DNA from: Lutraria lutraria
Taxonomy: Eukaryota; Mollusca; Bivalvia; Venerida; Mactridae
Length of the DNA stretch: 64,000 bases
NCBI GenBank assembly: GCA_964023205.1
Contig: OZ026844.1
Location: forward strand, 24,402,934 to 24,466,933
Reading direction: 5' to 3'
Numbering within the stretch: position 1 is the first letter of the stretch; each line of letters begins with the position of its first letter. This document shows, piece by piece, positions 25,600 to 39,200 of this stretch. The position numbers and the translations under genes were made by a program. Under the pieces are notes generated by a model. That model had not been told where the DNA came from. It made no database searches and saw nothing but the letters and a program-made list of their open reading frames with translations.

Positions 25600-25878
25600 G
25601 CACTTGGTGAAAAGATTTACAAACATACAATGCCCTACTAAATACCAGGAAATCAACATGTAGAGTCCCTGTAAATACATAGTAGGAACTGTGTTGTCAT
25701 AGTGTAACAAATTCAGATAAATAATAATCCCACATCAAATTATAACTACCAGTTAGTACATCTTTTAACAATAAATAAATCATATCACAACACAGCAGGT
25801 TGATCAAACCCTATATGTACAATATGTAAACCCAGTATATAACAACCTAGCATTGGTTTATAAAGATCTATGTTTGGA

Positions 25879-26336
25879 AACAAACGGCCCTTGATCGCTC
25901 ACCTGAGAACAAAGACACTATACTTAATAACCAGACAATACAGTTTCCATCTCGTCATTAAGTCTAAGTCAAGGGCCCATTACTCTTGAAGTTCTGGTCT
26001 GATTCCGCCCATAATCAAACTTGTCCAAGATCTTTTGGTTATACACATTTACTGAAAAAATGATTAGGATTGGTGAATAAATGAATGCGCTAGAGTGTAA
26101 ACAAACTCAAATATAGCAAATTTTGTAATTCAAGGGCCCATAACTCTAGAAGTTATTGTCTGATTTTGCCCATAATCGAACATAGCCGAGACATTGCAGC
26201 CATATACATTGTGAGCAAGTTTAATCATGATTCGTTAAGAGCTGCGGTTGCTAGAGTGTAAACAAACTAATTGTGGCCGGACGCCGGACATTCAACAATC
26301 CTAAAAGCTCACCTGATGAATCAGGTGAGCTAAAAA
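25879..26336 (+). mobile_element. GAGGGCC...GTGAGCTAAAAA element, CTCACCTGA subfamily
   Basis: The 5' end is worn ('aaacggcccttgatcgctca' then CCTGAGAACAAAG). The 3' end is AGCTCACCTGATGAATCAGG-TGAGCTAAAAA, a hairpin with an 11-bp stem directly before the terminal TAAAAA. The body contains 'caagggcccataactctaga' and 'gctagagtgtaaacaaact' repeats. It is related to the copy at 49454-50052 and is non-coding. Confidence 0.75.
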
Positions 26337-26644
26337 GAAACGAAAATTCTGTAGTTACTGTGTTAATAGTGAAGTTAGACCAGTATTAATTTTCTGACTA
26401 AAACGGTTCCACACCAGTCACTGTTGTTTCAAGAAACTAAATACTTCTTTAATTAATTCTAAATTGTTCTGAAGTCAGTGATTGTGATAGCAATAAATAG
26501 AACATCACAATGTCCATGCAAATAATCCATTTTACTCTGACTTTTCAAAACATTTGGTTATGTGGTGATATCTAAACACAAACTGTTAAAAAACACTGAA
26601 TTAAGAGAATAAACAAGTTCAGTGTTATACATATCAAATGAAGT

Positions 26645-26891
26645 CTTTGAATATCAGCACTGAAGTCAACCAGAGGCTGACTAATGTTTGAATATCAGCA
26701 CTGAAGTCAACCAGAGGCTGACAGATGTTTGAATATCAGCACTGAAGTCAACCAGAGGCTGACTAATGTTTGAATATCAGCACTGAAGTCAACCAGAGGC
26801 TGACTAATGTTTGAATATCAGCACTGAAGTCAACCAGAGGCTGACAAATGTTTGAATATCAGCACTGAAGTCAACCAGAGGCTGACTAACA
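26645..26891. repeat. 41-bp minisatellite, 6 copies
   Basis: The unit contains TTTGAATATCAGCACTGAAG followed by TCAACCAGAGGCTGAC-TAATG. The six copies are nearly identical and differ mainly at the last bases (taatg, agatg, aaatg). The array lies about 80 bp past the fucosidase stop codon, so it may be inside the 3' untranslated region of that transcript. Confidence 0.93.
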
Positions 26892-26971
26892 ACTGATAAG
26901 AGAATTAATAGTTTCAGAAAAGTAAGAAGTAACACAAAATTATGTATTACTAATGCAGTATAAAGTAAAAC

Positions 26972-27230
26972 TCAAACTAAATTTTCCATCTTGAAGACCC
27001 AAGCATAATTACATGGCATCTGGTTGAAAGGTATTGCAGGTATTGTAAGGGATATACCCTTAGAGGATCCCTTCTCCCATTTGATAGAACTTGGGTACCC
27101 TAAAAGGGTTACCTTGGCATTGGACATAGGAGATGGGCTAGCTAAGTAAAACTGGCCTGGATTTGGCCACTGCAGGACAATTGCATAAACATCATATCCA
27201 CCACCTGTCATTGACTTCTTAGCTGTGTAC
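26972..27230 (-). CDS. FUCA: Fucosidase last coding exon (C-terminal beta-sandwich)
   Basis: The acceptor is TTTACTTAG|GTACAC, completing a Trp codon. The exon encodes [20 protein letters not shown] then [14 protein letters not shown] and [20 protein letters not shown], ending [16 protein letters not shown] (TGA 26974-26972). This corresponds to the C-terminal domain of animal fucosidases, ending within a few residues of the usual length. Confidence 0.96.
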
Positions 27231-30200
27231 CTAAGTAAAAAAAAAATAGAATCAATAAAGTAATTTCCTTCTTATTCATTTTGTATATTGTCAAGAAATA
27301 GGTAGACCAATAAATATCATGATATCAAATAATTATCATTATTTATAACAAACTTATTGTATTTGTAACTACGTCCCACTGTTTTAAAAATACTTGTACA
27401 GACAGTTTAAAAGTACTTCAATTAAAAGGATTGTTCTTTGTTGTCTTGACTGGTAAAAAGACAGTAACACAGAGGGATGGACATCAAGTGAGCATGTGTG
27501 AAAATATGTTAACAAACTCACCAAACATGTTCAGTTTCAGTATCATTCTGAAATCTCCAAGGTATTGTGGAATATATAGCTTCACCATTCACATCGAGCC
27601 ATTTACCTAGACTTAGCAAACGTTCTTGAAATACAGGGATAAGTCGTCCATCATGGGTAGGTCCAACGTTAATCAGTATATTACCACCACAGCTGTAGGA
27701 AAGACAGGAACTGCAGCATTTGTCATCAAACAAGGTTTTCAATAGTTTAAACTGTTTTCCTATTTTTAGTAACAATGACATGAACTTGACCCAAGAAACC
27801 CAAGATACAATCTCAAGCAAGTTCTACATGACAACTTGCTATATACCAAGTTTGGCTGTAATAGGTCAATTTAATTCAAGATAGAAACCAATTGTTTGAC
27901 CCCAATCTAATAACCAGGCTGCATATTCAAATCTTGGAAATTTACAGGCAAAGATTAAACATACAATTACAATAATGCATTATATGAATTTAGATGTACA
28001 ATTAATAATATTTTTTATTATATTATGGTTACCTAATATATATATATATATCTTATATACGGACATGTACAGATGTTTTGTTTCTGCTTCACAAGCCTAG
28101 ATATAGCCAATTCTGTGTAAGTGGCTACCTCCAAATAAAGCTAAAAGGCCACGTTTTGTCTTTCCCACGGATGGCCTATTTTAACAGGTTTGACTGTAAT
28201 TGTTAAAAAAAACTAGAAATGTGTCCGTAGGACAAGCATGCCCCCGCCATATCACACTGGACACAGAATAAGTGTTTGTGTGGCAAATATGTGAATACAA
28301 AATAGAGCAGGTTGCTTGGGAATGCTGCCTATAGTGGGAGGTAAAGATCACCTAAGGGTGGTAAACACACAACTACATGTACTTTCACTATTTCAATATA
28401 AGGAATGAATGTAAATATATAAATGTCCGCTGTGACCTTGACCTTTGAGTAAGCGACACAGGTTTTGCGCATGAGACGTCGTCTTAATATGATGAACATT
28501 TGTGCTAATTTATTTTAAAATCCAATCATGCATGACAAAGTTATGAGCCGGACACGAAGATACGCTTTCACTATATCCATAATAATATGCACAAACTTTG
28601 AACGTCCACTGTGACCTTGACCTTTGAGCAAGTGACACAGTTGATGCGCATGACACGTCGTTTTGATATGATGAACATTTGCGCCAGTATATTTTAAAAT
28701 CCAATCATGCATGACAGAGTTATAAGCCGGACACAAACATATACACATAATGCTTTAAGTGCCGACTGTGACTTGACCTTTGAGTAAGCGACACAGTTGT
28801 TGCTCATGACACATCGTCTTGATATGATGAACATTTGCGCCAGTTTATTTCAAAATCCAATCATGCATGACAGAGTTATAAGCCGGACACAAACATATAC
28901 ATATAATGCTTTAAGTGTCAACTGTGACCTTGACCTTTGAGCAAGCCACACAGTTTTTGCGCATGACAAATCGTGTTGTTATGCTGAACATTTGTGCTAA
29001 ATTATTTCAAAATCCAATTATGCATGACAAAGTTATGAGCCGGACACGGAAATCCGTAACACACACACACACACACACACCCACGCAAACTTTTTTTACT
29101 ATCTTTCCGAGGTTTTCCATTATAAAATGTACCTCACTTTGTTTGCCAAAAACATAGAAATTTAACCGAGGTATACCTCGGTATGTACCTCAGGTCCCCT
29201 AAAAACCCCTTTTTTAGGGGGGAATTGACTGGCAATGACTTATAGACAACTAATTGAGATCTAACCCTAACCCTAAACCCTTGTAAAACCTTGTAAATGG
29301 TACCCTTAAAATTGTCACATAATTTCATGACCAAAAATCTACCTCATCCAGATAGTAATACAAACCCACACACACACACCCACTCATGCACACACCAACG
29401 GACAGGGTAAACCCTATATGCAATCCGCCATTTCATGGCGGGGGCATAAAAATTCCTTCATACCAGAGTACAAGGAGTGTTTCAGCAGAAGTTAAACAAG
29501 TACTCAGTAAATTAAAATAAATACTAGTAGAGAATGAAAATCGGAAAACAATTACACCTAAATGTTTACTAATTATCACAAACTGCACCAGCATAATGTA
29601 CAACAAGAAATCTTACTGTTGGCATGAATTTCATAACACCCCTTGCTTACAATCAATATATCAATAGAGAAAGAAGACTGATATATAGGCACAATACAAC
29701 CAAATAATATTACAATTTTTGCAGGTATACATATTAAATTTTGAGATTTCAGCTTGAAAGAAAAACGTGTTTTTCTCAAATATTGACCAGTTTGGTTCCA
29801 TAGATTAAAATATTCACAAGAATTCTGTTGTTACTGTACAGAAACAATACAAAAGCCATTGTCAGATTATCCAATCAAATTATAACAGATTCAGATTTTC
29901 AATTTGTTCTATTGTTACATAACTATGAATGAGCCTAGAATAAGGTTCCACTACCTGACAGTTTCTGCTAATGTTGCAAGAAGTTCTTCCATGGTTAACA
30001 TATCTGATATGTGAGCATCGCGTCTATAACCCCAGGAACCTTTATCAATTGTCATGGCATTCTCCCACTTCCTCTTCTGTAGGGTTCCTAAAATAGTAGA
30101 ATATACAGTCAAACCTGTGTTAGCAGCCATCTCTAAATAAAGGTCACCCTCTGAAAAAAGGCCAATCATTTTTTTAAAAACTTTCAGTGATTATTTACAA

Positions 30201-33200
30201 CAAATGACCTCTTAAGGGTGATCACTAGTGAGATCGAAAAATTTCATTGTAACAAGGATGTTTTGATTCTTATTTTCTTTTGAAGAATAACATGTTGTCA
30301 TTCAGTTTTTAGTGTGAAAAGTATATGTCCATGATTTAACTTTTTCGTGATATACCCAAAATCGGTAATTTTCCTAATAATGGTTTTGAAAAAGGGGTGT
30401 GGGTAGATAATTAACCAAATATTTCAGTAAATATTAACCAAATCACTTAAACAAGAGGGCCATGATGGCCCTATAAATGCTCACCAGGAGAAAAGGTTAT
30501 TTGGAGATGAACATTGTTGAAGTTTTCTATACGAGTCCAAGTAAGATCAAGTGACCCATCTGGGCCGTTTTTTATCCAATGACCATTATATGAACAGATT
30601 TAAAAGAGGTCCATTAGACAAAGCTAGATACCAAATATCTTAGCTCTAGGCCTTGTGGTTTCGGAGAAGAAGATTTTTTAAATTTTCCTATATGAAATAG
30701 AATAAACCCCAGGGCAGGGCTAATTTTGACCCCGGGGCCATAATTTGAACAAACTTGGTAGAGGTCCACTAGACAATGCCACATACAAAATATCTAACCT
30801 CTAGGCCTTGCAGTTTTGGAGAAGATTTTTTAAATTTTCCTATAAAAGTCTATATAAATCAAGTGACCCCCGGGGCGGGTCCAATTTTGACCCTAGGGCA
30901 ATAATTTGAACAAACTTGGTAGAGGTCCACTAGACAATGCTACATACCAAATATCAAAGCTCTAGGCCTTGTAGTTTCGGAAAAGAAGATTTTTCAAATT
31001 TTCCTATATAAAATAGAATAAACCTCAGGACAGGCAAAATTTTGACCCCAGGGCCATAATTTGAACAAACTTGGTAGAGGTCCACTAGACAATGCCAGAT
31101 ACAAAATATCTAAGCTCTAGGCCTTGCGGTTTTGGAGAAGAAGATTTTTTTAATTTTCCTATATAAGTCTATATAAATCAAGTGACCCCCGGGGTGGGGC
31201 CAATTTTGACCGTAGGGCAATAATTTGAACAAACTTGGTAGAGGTCCACTAGACAATACTACATACCAAATATCTTAGCTCTAGGCCTTGTGGTTTCGGA
31301 GAAGAAGATTTTTTAAATTTTCCTAAATAAAACAGAATAAACCCAAGGGCAGGTCTAATTTTGACCCTGGGGCCATAATTTGAACAAACTTGGTAGAGGT
31401 CCACTAGACAATGCCACATATAAAATATCTGAGCTCTAGGCCTTGCGGTTTCGGAGAAGAAGATTTTTTAAATTTTCCTATATAAGTCTATATAAATCAA
31501 GTGACCCCTGGGGCGGGGTCAATTTTGACCCTAGGGCAATAATTTGTATAAACTTAGTAGAGGTCCACTAGACAATGCTATATGCCAAATATCTTATCTC
31601 TAGGCCTTGTGGTTTAGGAGAAGAAGATTTTTCAGATTTTCCTATATAAAATAGAATAAACCCCAGGACAGGGCCAATTTTGACCCTGGGGCCATAATTT
31701 GAACAAACTTGGTAGAGGTCCACTAGACAATGCCACATACAAAATATGAAAGCTCTAGGCCTTGCAGTTTTTGAGAAGAAGATTTTTTAAATTTCCTATA
31801 TAAGTCTATGTAAAATCAAGTTACCCCCGGGGCGGAGCCAATTTTGACCCCCAGGGGAATAATTTGAACAAACTTTGTAGAGTTTCATTAGACAATGCTA
31901 CATACCAAATATCTCAGCTCTAGGCCCTGTGGTTTCGGACAAGAATATTTTTTAAGTTTTTTCTATTTGTTGCCATAGCAACCAGAGTGTTAATGAAATT
32001 TAATTTTTTGAACAACTTTGAAAGGAGCACCCAAGGATCATTTCAGCAAAGTTTGGTTGCAATCTGCATAGCGGTGTAGGAGGAGATGTTGTTTTAAGTA
32101 AACATTGACGCCACTTCACGACGAACGACGCACGATGGACGCAGGGCGATCACAAAATCTCACCTTGAGCACATTCGTGCTCTGGTGAGCTAAAAATGTA
32201 CTGGTTGTATCACAGCCTGAATGTAAAAGAAACGTAAAGCATTAAATGTCCACTTTATGCCAATTTCTTGACTGTGTACTATTTCTAACACTGTGTTATT
32301 TACCAAATTAAGATCTATAAAATGGCTAAACAAGAGGGCCATGATGGCCCTATAAATGCTCACCAGGAAAAAAGGTCATTTGGAGACGAACATTGTTAAA
32401 ATATTTCTAAACGAGTCCAAGTAAAATCAAGTGACCCTAAGGTCAGGGTCAATTTTTACCCCAGGGCCATAATATGAACAAATTTGGAAGAGGTCTGCTA
32501 GACAATACTACATACAAAATATCTTAACTCTAGGCCTTGTGGTTTAGGAGAAGAAGATTTTTCAAATTTTCCTATATAAAATAGAATAAACCCCAGGGCA
32601 GGGCCAATTTTGACCCTGGGGCCATAATTTGAACAAACTTGGTAGAGGTCCACTAGACAATGCCACATACAAAATATCTAAGCTCTAGGCCTTGCGGTTT
32701 CTGAGAAGAAGATTTTTTACATTTTCCTATATAAGTCTATATAAATCAAGTGACCCCCGGGGCGGGGCCAATTTTGACCCTAGGGCAATAATTTGAACAA
32801 ACTTGGTAGAGGTCCACTAGACTATGCTACACACCAAATATCAAAGCTCTAGGCATTGTAGTTTTTGACAAGAAGATTTTTTTTATTTCCTATATATAAG
32901 TCTATGTAAAATCAAGTTACCCCCGGGGAGGAGCCAATTTTGACCCCAGGGGAATAATTTGAACAAACTTTGTAGAGTTTCATTAGACAATGCTATATGC
33001 CAAATATCTTAGCTCTAGGCCTTGTGGTTTTGGACAAGAAGATTTTTTAAGTTTTTTCTATTTGTTGCCATAGCAACCAGAGTTTTTAATGAAATTTAAT
33101 TTTTTGAACAATTTTGAAAGGACCACCCAAGGATCATTTCAGCAAAGTTTTGTTGCAATCGGAATAGCGGTGTAGGAGGAGATGTTGTTTTAAGTAAAAA

Positions 33201-36200
33201 TGGACGCCACTTCACGACGAACGACGCACGATGGACGCAGGGCGATCAAAAAAGCTCACCCTGAGCACTGGTGAGCTAAAAATAAGGGGTTATGAATAAA
33301 GTTTATACATTTTTTACATATTGAAGGAGTAACAAGGATTTTGAATGACATTGATTATGCTGAAGTAGGTTAAACACCAATTAAAAATATGACATGAAAA
33401 GTACATGTCCATGTTCATATAAGAAAGTTATCATGTGAAATGTTAGGTCTCTTAGTTTTTCTTTTCAGCAAAAACTGGATATTTCTTAGTTAATGACCTC
33501 TTTAAAACCACTGCATGTTGCATAAATAAGCACTTATGCATATCAGAAACTATATTTAATGGACTTGTGTGCATTTTGGATGAAAATATTTCAACGGATA
33601 TGTGTTCATAATGCTAAACTTGATGAAAACTTACCCCACCCACCGTTTTACAACAGTAACTAATTTACAGTAAAACCTCGATTATCCGAAAACAGATTAT
33701 CCGAATACCCGGTATTATCCGAATAAAATCTACGGTCCCGATTACGTCTCTATATATTCCAACTGCAACGAACCCCAGTTATATGAATCGGATTTTACGA
33801 ATACCTGGTGTAATCCGAATACATTATTTGGTCCCTAAAGTTACGAATGCGCGTATTTTCACACCTATTATTCGAAATCGTCAATTGATAACAATGGCTG
33901 ATTGAGAATCAAATGTCGTGTGACAAACAATGTGTGTTCGATCTAGGATTTAGAAAGTAGGGGGAACTTTCCCCCCTACCTTAAACAAGAGGGCCATGAT
34001 GGCCCTATAAATGCTCACCAGGAGAAAAGGTCATTTGGAGATTAACATTGTTGAAGTTTTCTAAGTAAGATCAAGTGACCCATCTGGTCCGTTTTTTATC
34101 CCATGGCCATTATATGAACAGATTTAAAAGAGGTCCATTAGACAAAGCTAGATACCAAATATCTAGGCTCTAGGCCTTGTGGTTTCGGAGAAGAAGATTT
34201 TAAAAAATTTTCCTATATAAAATAGAATAAACCCCAGGGCAGGGCTAATTTTGACCCCGGGGCCATAATTTGAACAAACTTGGTAGAGGTCCACTACACA
34301 ATGCCACATACAAAATATCTAAGTTCAGGCCTTGCAGTTTCGGAGAAGAAGATTTTTTAAATTTTCCTATATAAGTCTATATAAATCAAGTGACCCCCGG
34401 GGCGGGGCCAATTTTGACCCTAGGGCAATAATTTGAACAAACTTGGTAGAGGTCCACTAGACTATGCTACACACCAAATATCAAAGCTCTAGGCATTGTA
34501 GTTTTTGACAAGAAGATTTTTTTAATTTCCTATATAAGTCTATGTAAAATCAAGTTACCCCCGGGGCGGAGCCAATTTTGACCCTAGGGGAATAATTTGA
34601 ACAATCTTTGTAGAGTTTCATTAGACAATGCTACATACCAAATATCTCAGCTCTAGGCCCTGTGGTTTCAGACAAGAAGATTTTTTAAGTTTTTTCAATT
34701 TGTTGCCATAGCAACCAGAATTTTTAATGAAATTTAATTTTTTGAACAACTTTGAAAGGGGACCACCCAATGATCATTCCAGCCAAGTTTGGTTGCAATT
34801 GGCATAGCGGTGTAGGAGGAGATGTTGTTTTAAGTAAACATGGACGCCACGTATTCGTAACGACGCACGATGGACGCAGGGCGATCACAAAAGCTCACCC
34901 TGAGCACATTCGTGCTCTGGTGAGCTAAAAACATTACGTCTTCGATTCTATAATTGTTTTAGAATGTGACGATGGCGATGCCTAGTCGATCGTTAGTAAG
35001 TGAAGTGAGAATGACAAATATTGTGTCGGATTGTGTTATGCATAATCCATAAATGCGCGGTTTTTATTTAACAAAAATTATTGTTTCATTTGTTAACTCA
35101 TATACATTCATAAAACAAGGATAAACTAGAACTATCACTAAAGGTGATGAATACCCCCAGCTGCGGCCTTGACACAGTTATTGTTACATTTTACAGAGGG
35201 AAATATAATACATTTTAATTTTTTTAATACCTGCAAATTGTTGCTTAGATATATCCTGACCAGTTTCTAAATATACATTATATAAAAAATAACAAAGGGC
35301 CATAACTCATTAACATTTACTTGGACAAAACCTATTGTGGACATGCACAACAACATGCAAACTACTTATCACTTCTAAGAAGTTTAACTGAATTCCTGCA
35401 TGTAGTTGCTGAGAAATGGTACGGGCAAAATTTGCCTAATTGTATAAAACAAAGGGCCATAACTCAGTGAAATTAATCCAAACAAAACCTGGTTATTGCA
35501 TGCACAACTTGGCTTACTTTTTATAACTTCTGTGAAGTTTCATTGAATTCCTATGAGTAGTTACTGAGATATTGTATATACACTGTATAAAAAACAACAA
35601 AGGGCCATAACTCAGTGAAAATTTAACCAACCAAGACAAGCTTAATGGATGCACAACTAGGCTAACTACTTATCACTTCTGAGAAGTTTTGCTGAATTCC
35701 TGGCAGTAGTCAATGAGAAATAGTCAGGACAAAATTTGCCTATTGTATATACTGTAGAAAAAAACAAAGGGCTATAACTCAGTGAAAATCAATCCAAATG
35801 AAAAATGATTTAAGCATGCACAACTAGGGTAACTACTTATTACTTCTGTGCAGTTTCGTTGAAATCCTGAGAGTAGTTGCTGAGAAATTGTCCGGACAAA
35901 ATTTGCCTATTGTATATACTGTATAAAAACAACAAAGGGCTATAACTCAGTGAAAATTGATCCGAACAAAAAATGCTTTAAGCATGCACAACTAGGCTTA
36001 CTATTGATCACTTCTGTGAAGTTTCATTGAGAACCTGTGAGTAGTTGCTGAGAAATTGTCCGGACAAAATTTGCCTTTGTATATACTGTATAAAAACAAC
36101 AAAGGGGTATAACTCAGTGATAATTAATCTGAACGAAAATTGCTTTAAGCATGCACAACTAGGCTTACTACTAATCACTTCTGTGAAGTTTCATTGAGAT

Positions 36201-39200
36201 CCTGTGAGTAATTGCTGAGAAATTGTCCGGACAAAATTTGCCTATTGTATATACTGAATAAAAACAACAAAGGGGTATAACTCAGCGAAAATAAATCCGA
36301 ACGAAAAATGCTTTAAGCATGCACAACTAGACTTACTACTGATCACTTCTGTGAAGTTTCATTGAAATCCTGTAAGTAGTTGCTGAGAAAATCTCCGGAC
36401 AAATTGTGTCTACAGACGCACGGACCGACCGACCGACCGACCGTCAAGCGTGAATCCAATATAGCCCCCATATATTTCATATCTGGGGGTATAATAATAA
36501 GTGTTTGTTATACATTTTATTTTATTCTTAATATCACTCAAGTAACGTCATGTTTGCATACGAGAGTTAACTCCCTTGCAATATACGGACAGTACGGAAT
36601 TTATCATTTCCAACCAGTACATCATGCTGAAATGGATTATTCGAAACCATGGATTATCCGAATGATTTTTGAGGGCCCAATGACATTCGAATAATGGGGG
36701 TTTTACTGTAATATAAATATTAAAAAGAAATAAACAATGTTTTTACAATTTTTAAGAACACTGATGAAACAATATATTTGCAAACCAGGTTATATAGATG
36801 TATTCTTACAAAATTTAACAACCTTTAAATGATAAATACTGAACGGCATATTGTTGTTGTATATATACAGACAAACTAAATTGACTGCCGTAATCTGGTC
36901 GGATGTCGTAAAAGCAGTAAAAATTTGCGATGAAGAAAATGCCACTTTGAAATTATTTATGCATTTTAATTACATTGTTGACTGCATTAGATGATAAAAA
37001 ATACAATAATTTCAACTTCAAATTTTATGACATTTAGCTAGACTGCTTTGTATTACAAAAGCTCATGAGTGATCACCCTTAAAAAGGCAACCTGTCAATA
37101 AACAGTGTGGGGAATCCACGTGACCTTGTGACGTCGCAATGTTATCGTTACAAGCGCGTTTTCTGTCAATTAAACTAGGAAAACATCACGTAAGTGTATT
37201 ATTTTTCGTTTTCTTCTAAAGCCACGTAACTGTTGCAACTCCTTACATAAAGGGCTACCTCCGGTTCCGATTTTTGTCACTGTAGGCCCTCTACTTTTTT
37301 GCTTTTCTTGTCCAAACCGTTTGACAGTGTTATGAAAATGAATGTTATTTTTACAAGAAAATTTTAGAAAACGGTTTGGACAAGAAAAGTGAAAAAGTAG
37401 AGGGCCTTCAGGGACAAAATTCTGAACCAGAGGTAGCCCTTTATGTAAGGAGTTGCAACAGTTATGTGGCTTTAGAAGAAAACGAAAAATAATGCACTTA
37501 CGTGATGTTTTCCTAGTTCGAATGACAGAAAATGCGCATGTAACGATAACATTGTGACGTCACTAGGTCACGTGGATTCCCCACACTGATAAAGGCCACA
37601 TTCTGACTTTCCTGATGTTGGCCTTTGTTCATAGGTTTATCTGTACTATGATATCAGTCATGATGGATTTAAATGGATTCCTGGTGACCCGACAAGCTGC
37701 AAAACTTCATTTTAATTCATGATTTTAATGTATGTAAAAAGTCATTTTCTGTAATTTACAAGAACCTCCTGACCTTTATATTGCAATGTTAAGCCATTTA
37801 TTAGAGAACATACAAACTTAAAATGAAAAACTTTTTGTACAAAGTCTGAAATTCTTTTTTATTAATTTAGGTTTGTAAACTGATCTAAATAAAAGGAACT
37901 GATGTCATTTTTCTTAATGAAATCCATGTTGGGTCTGAATGTGATAATCATAAATTCACCAGGAGGAAGATAAGCCCAGCAATTTTAATATTACATGATC
38001 ATCCAGCTTAGATTGATATCATACAAATTAATCCCACACATCAGTTAAATGTAATTATCATTGCTCAGATTTAAATCCCTCTGGTGAATAGAGAGCCAGA
38101 CATGATGTTAGATCTATTGAAATCTCAGTATGCAAATGTTTATACTTTATGAGGGAGGAAAATATTATTCATAGTTACAACACTTTAGGCATAATAAAAC
38201 TATAAATTGTTTCTTATTACCGACTTTTTATCAGCCTGAGAATGGAATATCGATTTTCGAACTTTTTGTACCTATTCTCAATCTTTCAAAAAAACGCCCC
38301 ATCCTACCTACCCTATTTTTTAACGAGCATGTAACCAGAAAAAAACAAATTTAGGCCTTTTTCTTATTAAAATTGGTAATGAATGTACTCCTTACCTGGA
38401 TTATACCTATCAGAGCATGTAAAATATCCACCATGGTGACATGCGATTCCTTTTCCCCATCTATCATTAGTCACAACAGTATCCTTCACTGGACTGGTAG
38501 ATAAAATAAAATTCAATTATCATTATGTATGATGTAAGAAGTTAAGTATTTCCGATTTCTCTGATATTCTTTCCTTTTCTACCTATGCCACAAATCATGC
38601 TGACTGATGTTTTAATTTCTAACAAAAATGTTTATCTGGTGTTTAACAGCCCATTTAACAGCTATGGTAATTTCAGGGTAAGCCCAGAGGTCAGGGAGAG
38701 AAGATACAGGAGAATCAGCTATTTGTATCCCTACTCTTATTTTGAATACCTAGGTTTTCCTGGTTCTTTATTCTGCCTGGTGTAAAGCTCTGATACACGC
38801 TGCTTTCTTGTGATTTTCTTCACACAGTACTTGGCTCGATAGTAGGAATATGGACACTGAAAATTCGAAAGGCTGCGCCGAGATTTGAACCCATGACCTT
38901 TCTTTCAGTAGTCCAGCATGTTACCACTAGACCACTAATCATCCCTTCTGACAGAAATCAAGGCAGTATCTTAACAAGCGTTCAATCATGGAAAAGACTT
39001 ACAGTGTTCATGGTTACAAGTCAAAAGGATCTTGACTGAACATTTTATCCATAAAAACTGACAAGCTCTAGAAAGATTTGTTTGAATTGAACCTCTTACA
39101 GTCATAGTGACTCTGATATGTTACACATGTGACATAATATTAACTAATGACAACCTAACTAAATGGTAACACTTTATTAAGACTAATTAATCAAATACTG

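Larger units (their letters stand above)
33668..36708. mobile_element. Pogo/Tigger-like element carrying two younger insertions
   Basis: The left end is CAGTAAAACCTCGATTATCC with several further TTATCCGAATA motifs. The right end reads CGAATAATGGGGGTTTTACTG. The element is flanked by TA (33666-33667 and 36709-36710). Two other elements sit inside (33984-34931 and 35147-36495), leaving about 740 bp of its own sequence with no transposase signature. It is therefore a non-autonomous or gutted copy. A solo left end is at 4848-5100. Confidence 0.72.

Noticed and set aside
29260..29282. Telomere-like CCCTAACCCTAA run
   Set aside because: Only two to three units inside a repeat; too short to indicate a telomere or fusion point.
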